Shown: one piece after another, positions 22,149 through 30,415 of the stretch | Position numbering within the stretch: position 1 is the stretch's first letter | How the letters are laid out: every line of letters starts with the position of its first letter | From: Sphingosinicella sp942492965 | Lineage (GTDB): Bacteria; Pseudomonadota; Alphaproteobacteria; Sphingomonadales; Sphingomonadaceae | NCBI GenBank assembly: GCA_942492965.1 | Contig: OW818656.1 | Span: forward strand, 4,030,001-4,094,000 | Direction: 5' to 3' | Length of the DNA stretch: 64,000 nt | Made by a program: the position numbers and the translations under genes | Notes under the pieces: generated by a model | Told to the model about the DNA's origin: nothing | The model's database searches: none | Seen by the model: only the letters and a program-made list of their open reading frames with translations

Positions 22149-23624
22149 ATGACGCACATCCTCAGCATCGACGAGGGCACGACCTCGACGCGCGCGGTGG
22201 CCTTCAGGCCGGAAGGGCGCATCGGCGCCGTGCATGGCGAGGAAATCGTCCAGCATTTCCCGCAGAGCGGCTGGGTGGAGCACGATCCCGCCGAGATTTG
22301 GGAGAAGACGCTACGCGTCGCGAATCGGGTCGTCGAGGACGTCGGCGCGCAATCGATCGCCGCGATCGGCATCACCAACCAGCGCGAAACGATCGTGTTC
22401 TGGGACCGGAGGACCGGCGATCCGTTGGCGCCCGCGATCGTCTGGCAGGACCGGCGCGGCGCGGCGATCTGCGCGGACCTGAAGGCGCGCGGGCTGGAGG
22501 ATGACGTGCAGGACCGCACCGGGCTTCTGCTCGACCCGTATTTTTCGGCGAGCAAGATCCGCTGGGCGCTCGAAAACTGGCCAGAAGTGCGCGAGGCGGC
22601 GAAGGCGAAGCGGCTGGCCATCGGCACGATCGATTCGTGGCTGATCTGGCGCCTGACGGGCGGCCTCCACGTTACCGACGCCACGAACGCCGCGCGCACG
22701 CTGCTGATGGACCTTCAGCGCTGTACCTGGGACGCCGGGCTCGCCGCGCTGTTCGATGTGCCGATGGACGCGCTTCCCGAGATCGTGGACTGCGCGGGAC
22801 GCATCGGCGAGACGCGGCTGATCGGCGGACGCACGATTCCGATCACCGGCTGCGCAGGCGACCAGCAGGCCGCGGCGATCGGGCAGGTGTGCCTTGAGCC
22901 CGGCGCGGTCAAATCGACCTACGGCACAGGCGCGTTCCTGCTGGCGCACGCCGGGGGCATCGCGCCCGTGTCGTCGAACCGTTTGCTTTCGACGGTGGCG
23001 TGGCGGCTCGGCGGGCGCGCCGCCTATGCGCTTGAAGGCAGCATCTTCGTGGCGGGCAGCGCGATCAAATGGCTGCGCGACCAGATCGGCATCATCGCGA
23101 GCGCTTCGGAAACCGCCGGACTTGCCGCATCGGTGCCGGGCAGCGGCGGCGTTTCCTTCGTGCCCGCCTTCAACGGCCTCGGCGCGCCGTGGTGGGAGCC
23201 CGATGCACGCGGCATCATCACCGGGATCAGCGGCGGCACGACGCGCGCGCACATCGTCCGCGCCTGCCTTGAGGCGATGAGCCTGCAAACGTCGGACCTG
23301 CTCGATGCAATGCGCCGCGACGGCGTGTCGCCTTCACTTTTGCGCGTCGATGGCGGCATGGTGGCGAACGACTGGCTGTGTCAGGATCTTGCCGACGTGC
23401 TGGGCATCACGGTCGAACGCCCGAAGGTCGTGGAGACGACGGCGCTCGGCGCGGCGATGCTGGCAGCGGTCGGGTGCGGTCTGTTCGCCGACCTCGAATC
23501 GGCCAGCGTGATGTGGCACGCCGAACGGAGGTTCGAGCCGGTATTGGACGAGGAGACGCGGAGCGTGCGCAAAACCAACTGGGAGACAGCGGTGCGGCAG
23601 GTGATGGCGGGGCTTCCGGAATGA
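22149..23624 (+). CDS. glpK: glycerol kinase
   Basis: Phosphorylates glycerol to glycerol-3-phosphate, the first committed step of uptake and use. 491 residues of the FGGY kinase family. ILSIDEGTTSTRA (4-16) is the phosphate-1 loop; GITNQRETIVFWDRRTG (about 77-93), GCAGDQQAAAIGQ (about 236-248) and the ATP-binding LRVDGGMVANDWLCQ (about 397-411) are typical. E. coli GlpK is 502 residues. I chose ATG 22149 because it begins two residues before the P-loop; the frame is open further back but there it is antisense to glpD. The next small gene overlaps its stop (ATGA). No glpF is seen. Confidence 0.95.
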   Translation: MTHILSIDEGTTSTRAVAFRPEGRIGAVHGEEIVQHFPQSGWVEHDPAEIWEKTLRVANRVVEDVGAQSIAAIGITNQRETIVFWDRRTGDPLAPAIVWQDRRGAAICADLKARGLEDDVQDRTGLLLDPYFSASKIRWALENWPEVREAAKAKRLAIGTIDSWLIWRLTGGLHVTDATNAARTLLMDLQRCTWDAGLAALFDVPMDALPEIVDCAGRIGETRLIGGRTIPITGCAGDQQAAAIGQVCLEPGAVKSTYGTGAFLLAHAGGIAPVSSNRLLSTVAWRLGGRAAYALEGSIFVAGSAIKWLRDQIGIIASASETAGLAASVPGSGGVSFVPAFNGLGAPWWEPDARGIITGISGGTTRAHIVRACLEAMSLQTSDLLDAMRRDGVSPSLLRVDGGMVANDWLCQDLADVLGITVERPKVVETTALGAAMLAAVGCGLFADLESASVMWHAERRFEPVLDEETRSVRKTNWETAVRQVMAGLPE

Positions 23625-23800
23625 CCAATATGCTCGCGATCATCCTGTCGTTTGCCGTGATCGCCGCCTTCATCATCGGCGGCGGCGGCGTGTGGATCGT
23701 GCTGAAACGTCCGGGCGAACGCAAAAAGGGCCTGTTGATGGTGGGCGTCGCCATTGTGACGCTCGTCAACGTCTGGCTGCTCGCCGCCCCCATAACCTGA
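23621..23800 (+). CDS. small two-helix membrane protein, 59 aa
   Basis: Starts inside the glpK stop codon (ATGA), so it is translationally coupled. The sequence has two hydrophobic helices, about residues 4-28 and 38-56, joined by a short basic loop KRPGERKKG; both ends are therefore expected on the periplasmic side. There is no Cys and no recognisable domain. It is too small for a transporter by itself; a link to glycerol use or to membrane anchoring of the neighbouring enzymes is conceivable only from position. Family not recognised. Confidence 0.75.
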   Translation: MTNMLAIILSFAVIAAFIIGGGGVWIVLKRPGERKKGLLMVGVAIVTLVNVWLLAAPIT

Positions 23801-23872
23801 CACTTTGCTTCAGTTGCCGGGCGCTCAGCCCCGGCTAGACTTGCCCGCGCAACAGCGAGGGGGAGACATCGC

Positions 23873-25972
23873 GTGCGCCATTGGGGAGTGATCGCGGCCT
23901 GCCTGCTCGCGGCTGCGTGCGGCAGTACCGGGAAGAAGGCCGCGCCGGTAGATGACGCACGGCTCGCCGCTGCGGTCGACGAAGCCGGAAGCTGGCTGAC
24001 GCACGGCGGCACCTACGAGGAGCAGCGCTACAGCAAGCTCGATACGGTGAACCCCGATACCGTGGCCAAGCTCGGGCTCGCGTGGAGCCACACGTTCGAC
24101 ACCAACCGGGGGCAGGAGGCGACGCCGATCGTGGCGGACGGCGTGCTCTACACGACGTCGGCATGGTCGAAGGTCTATGCGTTCGACGCGAAAACCGGCG
24201 CGCTGCTGTGGGAACATGACCCGAAGGTGCCCGGCGAGACCGGCTTCAAGGCGTGCTGCGACGTCGTGAACCGCGGCGTCGCGCTCTATGACGGCAAGGT
24301 CTATTCGGGGACGCTCGACGGGCGGCTGATCGCGCTCGACGCGAAAACCGGCAAGCTCGTGTGGAGCGAGGTCACGGTCGACCAGTCGAAGCCCTACACG
24401 ATCACCGGCGCGCCGCGCATCGTGAAGGGCAGGGTGCTGATCGGCAACGGCGGCGCCGAATACGGCGTTCGCGGCTATGTTTCCGCTTATGACACGAAGA
24501 CCGGCAAGCTCGCGTGGCGGTTCTACACCGTGCCGCCCGGCCCCGGAGCGCCCGCAGACGGCGCGGCTTCGGACCCGATGATCGAGACGATGCGCGCCAC
24601 GTGGGCGGGTGATTGGTCGAAGTTCGGCGGCGGCGGCACGGTGTGGGACGCGATCGTCTATGACCGCGACTTCAACCAGATCCTGATCGGCGTGGGCAAC
24701 GGCAGCCCGTGGAACCACAAGGTTCGCTCCGAAGGAAAGGGCGACAACCTGTTCGTCTCGTCGGTCGTCGCGCTCGATGCCGATACCGGTGCCTACAAGT
24801 GGCACTATCAGGGGACGCCGGGCGAAACGTGGGACTTCACGCAGACGCAGCCGATCATCCTCGCCGACCTCAGCATCGAGGGCGCGCCGCGCAAGGTGAT
24901 GATGCAGGCGCCCAAGAACGGCTATTTCTATGTGATCGACCGCAAGGACGGAAAGCTCGTTTCGGCGAAGGGCTTCGTGCCGCAGACCTGGACGACCGGA
25001 ATCGACATGGCGACGGGGCGCCCGATCGAGGCCGAGAACGCCCGCTTCACGAAGGGGACGTTCGTGGCGCTGCCCTCTGCGCTCGGGGCGCACAACTGGC
25101 ACCCGATGGCGTTCAGTCCGAAGACGGGTCTTGTTTATCTTCCCGCGCAGGAGGTGCCGTTCGCCTATCTCGCCGATGCCGGCTTCAAGGGGCGCGAAGG
25201 CGGCTGGAACATCGCCATCGACTTCCTTGCCAACGCCGCGCCGGATGACCCGGCGCAGTTCCGTGCGCTCCGCGCTCTGCTGAAGGGCCAGCTCATCGCG
25301 TGGGACCCCGTGCAGCAGAAGGAGGTCTGGCGCGCCCAGTACGATGGGCCGTGGAACGGCGGCGTGCTCGCGACTGCAGGGAACCTCGTGTTTCAGGGCA
25401 ACGCCCACGGCGAGTTCGCGGCGTTCGCGGCGGACAGCGGCAAGAAGCTCTGGGCCTTCGATGCGGGCACGGGCGTGATCGCCGCGCCGGTCAGCTATGC
25501 GGTGAACGGCGAGCAATATGTGGCGGTGATGGCGGGCTATGGCGGTGCCTATCCGCTATCGTCGTCGTTCGTCGATAATCCGCGCCCGATGCCGAACGGC
25601 CGCCTGCTCGTCTTCAAGCTCGGCGGGCGCACGCCCTACAAGATCGAGCGCATCGAGAATGCGCCCGCAACGGTCGTCGATGCGGCGTGGAGCGCCGAAA
25701 CGGTGACGCAGGGCGCCGCGCTCTATGAGGCCACATGCGGCGTCTGCCACGGCCCGGCGGGCATTTCCTCTGGCGTGCTCCCTGATCTGCGGCGTTCGGG
25801 CGTGCTTGCCGACAAGGACAATTGGAACGCAGTCGTCATCGGCGGTGCGCTGAAGGATCGCGGCATGGTGAGCTTCGCCCCGTGGATGTCGGCGGACGAC
25901 GCCGAAGCGATCCGCGCCTATATCGCCGGCAAGGCGAAACTGTTGGCGGCGTCGGAGGCCAAGGGCGGATAG
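23873..25972 (+). CDS. PQQ-dependent quinohemoprotein dehydrogenase, predicted lipoprotein
   Basis: 699 residues. The N-terminus is a lipoprotein signal with LLAAAC (Cys16), so the enzyme is predicted to be anchored on the periplasmic side, unusual for this soluble family. An eight-bladed PQQ propeller follows, with the adjacent Cys128-Cys129 that form the disulfide ring under PQQ and WDFTQTQP near residue 317 as the catalytic-Asp segment; Thr two residues after the Asp is not the Asp of lanthanide enzymes. A C-terminal cytochrome c domain has CGVCH (622-626). This is the type II alcohol dehydrogenase layout; the substrate is unknown, though glycerol genes are upstream. GTG start with GAGGGGGAG before it. 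Confidence 0.9.
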   Translation: MRHWGVIAACLLAAACGSTGKKAAPVDDARLAAAVDEAGSWLTHGGTYEEQRYSKLDTVNPDTVAKLGLAWSHTFDTNRGQEATPIVADGVLYTTSAWSKVYAFDAKTGALLWEHDPKVPGETGFKACCDVVNRGVALYDGKVYSGTLDGRLIALDAKTGKLVWSEVTVDQSKPYTITGAPRIVKGRVLIGNGGAEYGVRGYVSAYDTKTGKLAWRFYTVPPGPGAPADGAASDPMIETMRATWAGDWSKFGGGGTVWDAIVYDRDFNQILIGVGNGSPWNHKVRSEGKGDNLFVSSVVALDADTGAYKWHYQGTPGETWDFTQTQPIILADLSIEGAPRKVMMQAPKNGYFYVIDRKDGKLVSAKGFVPQTWTTGIDMATGRPIEAENARFTKGTFVALPSALGAHNWHPMAFSPKTGLVYLPAQEVPFAYLADAGFKGREGGWNIAIDFLANAAPDDPAQFRALRALLKGQLIAWDPVQQKEVWRAQYDGPWNGGVLATAGNLVFQGNAHGEFAAFAADSGKKLWAFDAGTGVIAAPVSYAVNGEQYVAVMAGYGGAYPLSSSFVDNPRPMPNGRLLVFKLGGRTPYKIERIENAPATVVDAAWSAETVTQGAALYEATCGVCHGPAGISSGVLPDLRRSGVLADKDNWNAVVIGGALKDRGMVSFAPWMSADDAEAIRAYIAGKAKLLAASEAKGG

Positions 25973-26463
25973 ATGCGCAAGTCGCGCCACATCACGCAGC
26001 GCCGCGCCGGGTTCGGCTGCACCGCCAGTCGCCGCGCAAGCGCGGGCGGGGTCTGATCGGCGGCGAGGACGCGGAAACCGAGGCGCGTGTAGTAGGGCGC
26101 GTTCCAGGGGATCGTGCGATCCGTCGTGAGGCTCGCAGCCTTGAAGCGGCGCTTCCTGGCCGCGGTGAGCGCCGTTTCGATCAGCAACCGCCCGATGCCG
26201 CGTCGCTGGCAGGATACGGAAACCGATATCTCGTCGATATAGAAGCTGTTCTGCAGCCGTTCGGCGCGCAGGAAACCGACCGGCATTCCGCCGTCGTCCG
26301 CCACCCACAACGCCTTTTGCGAAAGCGCGGCGTGGAAGTGCTCCCGCGCGGAGGTCTGCCCGACCGCCCACGCCATATGCGTGCCTTCGAACAGCGTCGC
26401 GGCGGACAGCTCGACCACCGCCAGCGCCGCAATGTCGGCGTCGCTTCCGTAGCGGACGATCAA
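25918..26463 (-). CDS. GNAT-family acetyltransferase
   Basis: 181 residues. Acetyl-CoA binding is indicated by SVSCQRRGIGRLLIETALTAA (about 82-102, containing Q/RxxGxG), preceded by YIDEISVSV as beta-4 and followed by RTIPWNAPYYTRLGFRVL, the typical end of the domain. The start appears to be TTG at 26463, overlapping the stop of the upstream VWA gene (TTGA), so it is coupled to that gene. Its 3' end overlaps the convergent PQQ dehydrogenase gene by 55 bp, an unusually long tail overlap. Substrate unknown. Confidence 0.82.
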   Translation of the reverse strand: MIVRYGSDADIAALAVVELSAATLFEGTHMAWAVGQTSAREHFHAALSQKALWVADDGGMPVGFLRAERLQNSFYIDEISVSVSCQRRGIGRLLIETALTAARKRRFKAASLTTDRTIPWNAPYYTRLGFRVLAADQTPPALARRLAVQPNPARRCVMWRDLRIYPPLASDAANSFALPAI

Positions 26464-27641
26464 TGCGCTCGGGTCAACGCGCGCATTGCGTCGTCGAGCC
26501 CTTCCAGCGTCAGCGGGAACATGCGGCCCTCCATCAACGTCTTCACCATCTGGATCGATTGGCCATACTGCCAGTTCTTCTCAGGGATCGGGTTCAGCCA
26601 TACGGCGCTATGGTAGATATCGGTCAACCGGCGCATCCAGACATCGCCCGCTTCCTCGTTCCAGTGTTCGACCGAGCCGCCGGGATAGTTGATCTCGTAG
26701 GGGCTCATTGAGGCGTCGCCGACGAAGATCAGTTTGTAGTCGGCCGGGAACTTGTGGAGCACGTCGAGCGTCGGCGTCCGCTCGGTGAAGCGGCGGCGAT
26801 TGTCCTTCCACACGCCTTCGTAGACGAAATTGTGGAAGTAGAAGAATTCGAGGTGCTTGAACTCGCTGCTCGCGGCGGAGAATAGCTCCTCGCAGAGCTT
26901 GATGTGCGGGTCCATCGATCCGCCGACATCGAGGAAAAGCAGCACCTTCACGGCATTGTGCCGTTCCGGCCGCATCACGATGTCGAGGTATGCCTTGCGC
27001 GCCGTGCCCTTGATCGTGGCGTCGAGGTCCAGCTCGTCCGCCGCGCCGGTGCGCGCGAAACGGCGCAGGCGGCGGAGCGCGACCTTGATGTTGCGCGTGC
27101 CGAGCTCGACGCTGTCGTCGAGGTTCTTGAACTCGCGCTTGTCCCACACCTTGATGGCGCGGCCCTGGCGGCCTTCCTTCTGGCCGATGCGGACGCCTTC
27201 GGGGTTGTAGCCATAGGCGCCGAAGGGGGATTTCCCCGCCGTGCCGATCCACTTGTTGCCGCCTTGGTGGCGCTCCTTCTGCTCCTCGAGGCGCTTTTTC
27301 AGCGTCTCCATGATCTCGTCCCACGAGCCGAGCTTCTCGATCTCGGCCTTCTCCTCCTCGGTGAGGTAAAGCTCGGCGAGCTTCTTCAGCCACTCTTCGG
27401 GGATTTCGGCGGTTTCCGCCTCAAAGCTGGTTTCAAGGCCGTGGAAGACCTTGCCGAAAACCTGATCGAAGCGATCGAGCAGCGCCTCGTCCTTCACGTA
27501 GGCGGCGCGCGAGAGATAGTAGAAGCTCTCGACGTTCCGGTCGATCACGCCCGCTTTCAGCGCCTCCAGAAGCGTCAGGTGCTCCTTGAGGCTCGCCGGG
27601 ATTTTCGCGGCGCGGAGGGCGTCAAGGAAATCGAGAAACAT
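26460..27641 (-). CDS. VWA-domain protein, CoxE-like, MoxR partner
   Basis: 393 residues. The C-terminal part (from about 230) is a von Willebrand A domain of the CoxE type with the metal-site motif LFLDVGGSMDPH; the usual DxSxS reads D-V-G-G-S, a variant known in this group but with the first Ser replaced. Later blocks FYFHNFVYEGVW and FVGDASMSPYE fit the domain. The N-terminal 200 residues are helical with an acidic/basic Lys-Glu-rich middle. Such proteins act with MoxR AAA ATPases in metal-cofactor insertion or complex maturation; a MoxR gene lies 1 kb upstream on the same strand. The internal ATG 27641 was chosen because it opens with MFLDFLDALRAAKIP. Confidence 0.86.
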   Translation of the reverse strand: MFLDFLDALRAAKIPASLKEHLTLLEALKAGVIDRNVESFYYLSRAAYVKDEALLDRFDQVFGKVFHGLETSFEAETAEIPEEWLKKLAELYLTEEEKAEIEKLGSWDEIMETLKKRLEEQKERHQGGNKWIGTAGKSPFGAYGYNPEGVRIGQKEGRQGRAIKVWDKREFKNLDDSVELGTRNIKVALRRLRRFARTGAADELDLDATIKGTARKAYLDIVMRPERHNAVKVLLFLDVGGSMDPHIKLCEELFSAASSEFKHLEFFYFHNFVYEGVWKDNRRRFTERTPTLDVLHKFPADYKLIFVGDASMSPYEINYPGGSVEHWNEEAGDVWMRRLTDIYHSAVWLNPIPEKNWQYGQSIQMVKTLMEGRMFPLTLEGLDDAMRALTRAH

Positions 27642-27760
27642 ACGCTGCGGGGCCTTTCGGTGGTCCAGTCGGCGGAAGGCATAGAACAATCCGCGCGCCG
27701 ACGCATTACCCGGTTCCGCTAGGGCTGTCACATTCGCGGCGCGGCGGACCTATGCCGAAT

Positions 27761-27797
27761 AAAAAAAGGGCGGCGGGACCATCGTCCCACCGCCCTT
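27761..27797 (-). terminator. intrinsic terminator of the PEP-CTERM gene
   Basis: On the minus strand a 12-bp stem with a single G-U (27784-27795 with 27768-27779) is followed by TTTTTTT. It begins about 20 bp after the PEP-CTERM stop codon and separates that gene from the VWA gene. Confidence 0.85.
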
Positions 27798-27814
27798 GCC
27801 AGGTTTGCGTCCGT

Positions 27815-28516
27815 TCAGCGCCGACGGCGCACGATGCCGAGACCCGCAAGACCGAGGCCGAGGAGCGCGAGGCTCGCGGGCTCCGGGACGTCGAGCGGGG
27901 GTTCGGGATCGGGGTCGGGGTCCGAAAGGACGGCGGTGAAACCGATGTTGTTGAAATCGACCTGGCCGTTCGAGCCGGTGAGCCAAGCGTTGACGTAGCG
28001 AACGTTCGTCGGGAAATCGAGCGCGTAGTCCTCGGGCGTGATCGGCGTGCCATCGCTGCCGTCGGTGTTGCCGAGACGCGGCTCCTCGGTGAGGGAACCG
28101 ACGAGTGCCCACGCGTCGTCGTAGAACGTGAACACGATCTCATCCACGTCGTAGCTTTCGCTGTGGTAGTTCCAGAAGTGCATCGTCGAGAGGTCGTATT
28201 CCGCGCCGAAATCGAACACGAGCTCAAGGTGTCCGCCGCTCACCCACACATGGGTTGACGGCGACCGGTGAAACTCCGGCGAAGTCGCCGTCGGGGCATC
28301 GATGACGTTCGCGAGCGAAGCGGCGATGTTCAGGTTCTGGAACGGGCCATTCGTCGGGTTCGCAAGAACGTCGGCGTCATGGCTGTCGCCGAGCGAAACC
28401 GTCACGCCCGATGCGGCATTGAGGTAAACAGGGGCAGCCATTGCCGCCATCGGTAGCGTCGTCAGCGCGGTAAACACCGTCGCCCGCACCATGTGCTTGA
28501 TCCAAACCGAACGCAT
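27815..28516 (-). CDS. PEP-CTERM sorting-domain protein
   Basis: 233 residues. A Sec signal peptide at residues 1-28 (MRSVWIKHM, hydrophobic core, PMAAMAA), a beta-rich middle of discoidin-like character (LELVFDFGAEYDLSTMHFWNYH), an acidic Asp/Pro linker and a C-terminal VPEPASLALLGLGLAGL followed by RRRR. That ending is the PEP-CTERM signal recognised and removed by an exosortase in exopolysaccharide-producing Gram-negatives; no exosortase is in the window. ATG 28516 was chosen for its GAGGAGGGG ribosome site. Expression is probably sigma-54 dependent: a near-perfect -24/-12 promoter lies 37 bp upstream. Confidence 0.88.
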   Translation of the reverse strand: MRSVWIKHMVRATVFTALTTLPMAAMAAPVYLNAASGVTVSLGDSHDADVLANPTNGPFQNLNIAASLANVIDAPTATSPEFHRSPSTHVWVSGGHLELVFDFGAEYDLSTMHFWNYHSESYDVDEIVFTFYDDAWALVGSLTEEPRLGNTDGSDGTPITPEDYALDFPTNVRYVNAWLTGSNGQVDFNNIGFTAVLSDPDPDPEPPLDVPEPASLALLGLGLAGLGIVRRRR

Positions 28517-28552
28517 CAGCCCCTCCTCATCGCAATCTACGGAGGAGTTCAA

Positions 28553-28568
28553 TGCAAGCGATGTGCCA
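28553..28568 (-). promoter_or_regulatory. sigma-54 (-24/-12) promoter
   Basis: On the minus strand TGGCACATCGCTTGCA matches the RpoN consensus TGGCAC-N5-TTGCA at every fixed position, including invariant GG and GC ten bases apart. It points at the PEP-CTERM gene whose ATG is 37 bp further on. Sigma-54 control, through the PrsK/PrsR two-component system, is established for PEP-CTERM/exosortase systems. Confidence 0.8.
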
Positions 28569-28573
28569 TGTTT

Positions 28574-28636
28574 CCAAAATGAAAGGATTTTGGCGACTGG
28601 ACAGGTAGAGTGGCCAATCGCCTGATTTTCATTTTG
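28574..28636. promoter_or_regulatory. AAAATG/CATTTT half-site array upstream of the sigma-54 promoter
   Basis: CAAAATGAAA (28575-28584) is a perfect 10-bp inverted match of TTTCATTTTG (28627-28636), and a shorter dyad CCAAAAT / ATTTTGG lies at 28574-28593. All sit just upstream of the -24 element in the 133-bp gap after the MoxR gene, where an enhancer-binding protein is expected. The region is much more A/T-rich than its surroundings. Confidence 0.5.
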
Positions 28637-28685
28637 TAAATTTCACCGACACCGGCAGAAATCAGCGGTGGGAAGATCGCAAGCC

Positions 28686-29537
28686 CTATCCCGGCTTGCC
28701 GTCGCGCCGCGATATGAACGCCAGGCGCTCGAACAGCATGACGTCCTGCTCGTTCTTGAGGAGCGCGCCGTGGAGGGGCGGGATCAGCTTCTTGGGGTCG
28801 CGCGAACGCAGCACCTCAAGCGGCAAGTCCTCGTGCATGAGGAGCTTCAGCCAATCGAGCAGCTCGGAGGTCGACGGCTTCTTCTTGAGGCCGGGCACGT
28901 CGCGGATATCGTAGAAGACGGAGAGCGCCTCGCGCACCAGCTCCTTCTGGATGTCGGGGAAGTGCACGTCGACGATCGCCTGCATCGTCTCGCGGTCGGG
29001 GAACTTGATGTAGTGGAAGAAGCAGCGGCGCAGGAAGGCGTCCGGCAGTTCCTTCTCGTTGTTCGACGTGATGATGACGATCGGCCGCTCGGCGGCCTTC
29101 ACGGTCTCGCCGGTCTCGTAGACATGGAACTCCATGCGATCGAGTTCCTGCAGGAGGTCGTTCGGAAACTCGATGTCGGCCTTGTCGATCTCGTCGATCA
29201 GCAGCACGGGGAGGACCGGGGAGGTGAACGCCTCCCACAGCTTACCCTTGCGGATGTAGTTGCGGATGTCGTGCACGCGCTCATCGCCGAGCTGGCTGTC
29301 GCGCAGGCGGCTGACGGCGTCGTATTCGTAGAGGCCCTGCTGCGCCTTGGTGGTCGACTTGACGTGCCATTCGATGAGCGGTGCGCCCATCGCCGCGGCG
29401 ACTTCGGCGGCAAGCACGGTCTTGCCCGTGCCAGGCTCGCCCTTCACCAGCAGCGGACGCCGGAGCGTCGCCGCCGCATTCACGGCAACCTTGAGGTCGT
29501 CGGTCGCGACATAGCCGCTGGTGCCTTCGAAACGCAT
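28686..29537 (-). CDS. MoxR-family AAA ATPase
   Basis: 283 residues. Walker A GEPGTGKT (about 33-40), Walker B PVLLIDEIDKAD (about 108-119), sensor 1 region PIVIITSNNEKELPDAFLRRC (about 152-172) and the sensor 2 / lid part with RDPKKLIPP near the end. MoxR ATPases work as chaperone-like motors with VWA proteins to insert cofactors or mature complexes; the CoxE-like VWA gene lies about 1 kb downstream, separated by the PEP-CTERM gene. The ATG at 29537 starts MRFEGTSGY, the usual N-terminus. The client is not evident; the neighbouring quinoprotein is one possibility. Confidence 0.92.
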   Translation of the reverse strand: MRFEGTSGYVATDDLKVAVNAAATLRRPLLVKGEPGTGKTVLAAEVAAAMGAPLIEWHVKSTTKAQQGLYEYDAVSRLRDSQLGDERVHDIRNYIRKGKLWEAFTSPVLPVLLIDEIDKADIEFPNDLLQELDRMEFHVYETGETVKAAERPIVIITSNNEKELPDAFLRRCFFHYIKFPDRETMQAIVDVHFPDIQKELVREALSVFYDIRDVPGLKKKPSTSELLDWLKLLMHEDLPLEVLRSRDPKKLIPPLHGALLKNEQDVMLFERLAFISRRDGKPG

Positions 29538-29619
29538 GAAATTCTCCGCTGATGCCCGTTCGCGTTCGGGCCTAAAGCGTGAAGGTCAAACGGGCAACCG
29601 CCTGTTTGCGATAGGAGGC

Positions 29620-30336
29620 TCAGCCGAGGCGCTGGGCGTGGCGGGCTTCGAGGAGGTCGAAAAGCTGGGCGTGGAGGCTGGCGAGCTGCAGCGCGCCGAA
29701 CTCGATGGCGCGGCGCACGCGCACATCGTCCGCATGGCAGGCAAGCGCATCGAGCGCGCCATCCTCGGGCCACGGGTCCGAAAGCCGCTCGTGGCGATCG
29801 TAGCCGAGGTGCTGCGCTGCGCGGGGCAGGCGGCTGCGCACGGCCTGCCAATCGAGCACGAGCGTTACCGCCGCGCCGAGCGCGCAGCCCATGCGGTTCG
29901 ATTTGGCGAGTGTCAGCATCGCGTCGCGCTGGTCGCGCACCACCTGCTCGGCAGTGCTGAGACCATGGAGATCGAGCGCGCCGCCGGTCATCGCGGCAAG
30001 CCCGGCCATCCAGCGGCGGTCCTGATCGAACGCCATGCCGGCGCTGCGCAGCCAGGAGGCCGCGGGCTCATCGGCATTGAGGCGCGCGATTTCGAGCACG
30101 CTCGGCAGCTGGCCGTGAAGAATGACAAGGAAGTGCGCCGCATCGGCAACGGCCTGCAATGGGCGTGCAACCGATCCTTCCGAAAGCGCACGCAGATGGC
30201 GGCTTCCACCGGCGCCACTGTCGCGCAGCGCACCGATCACCGCCGCCGCGAAGCTGCGCGAATCGGCAACGCTGCCCGCGGCCCGCAGGGTCTTCTGAAG
30301 CTGGTCCATGAAGGTTGGGACCACCGCTGGCGCCAT
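29620..30336 (-). CDS. hypothetical protein, 238 aa, family not recognised
   Basis: An Ala/Leu-rich, apparently all-helical cytoplasmic protein without signal peptide, membrane segment or known motif. Notable stretches are ALSEGSVARPLQAVADAAHFLVILHGQLPS, TGGALDLHG and FGALQLASLHAQLFDLLEARHAQRLG at the C-terminus. The ATG at 30336 is preceded by GGAG; an alternative ATG is at 30309, and the open frame continues upstream into sequence that does not look coding. It lies upstream of the MoxR gene on the same strand with an 82-bp gap, so they may be co-transcribed and functionally linked. Confidence 0.68.
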   Translation of the reverse strand: MAPAVVPTFMDQLQKTLRAAGSVADSRSFAAAVIGALRDSGAGGSRHLRALSEGSVARPLQAVADAAHFLVILHGQLPSVLEIARLNADEPAASWLRSAGMAFDQDRRWMAGLAAMTGGALDLHGLSTAEQVVRDQRDAMLTLAKSNRMGCALGAAVTLVLDWQAVRSRLPRAAQHLGYDRHERLSDPWPEDGALDALACHADDVRVRRAIEFGALQLASLHAQLFDLLEARHAQRLG

Positions 30337-30415
30337 TTGCCGTCGTCTCCGCATCCGCTGCCCCGCGGTTCTTACCGCCGGCGCGAAGCGTAGAGTGCTC
30401 AACGTAAAGGGAGCC

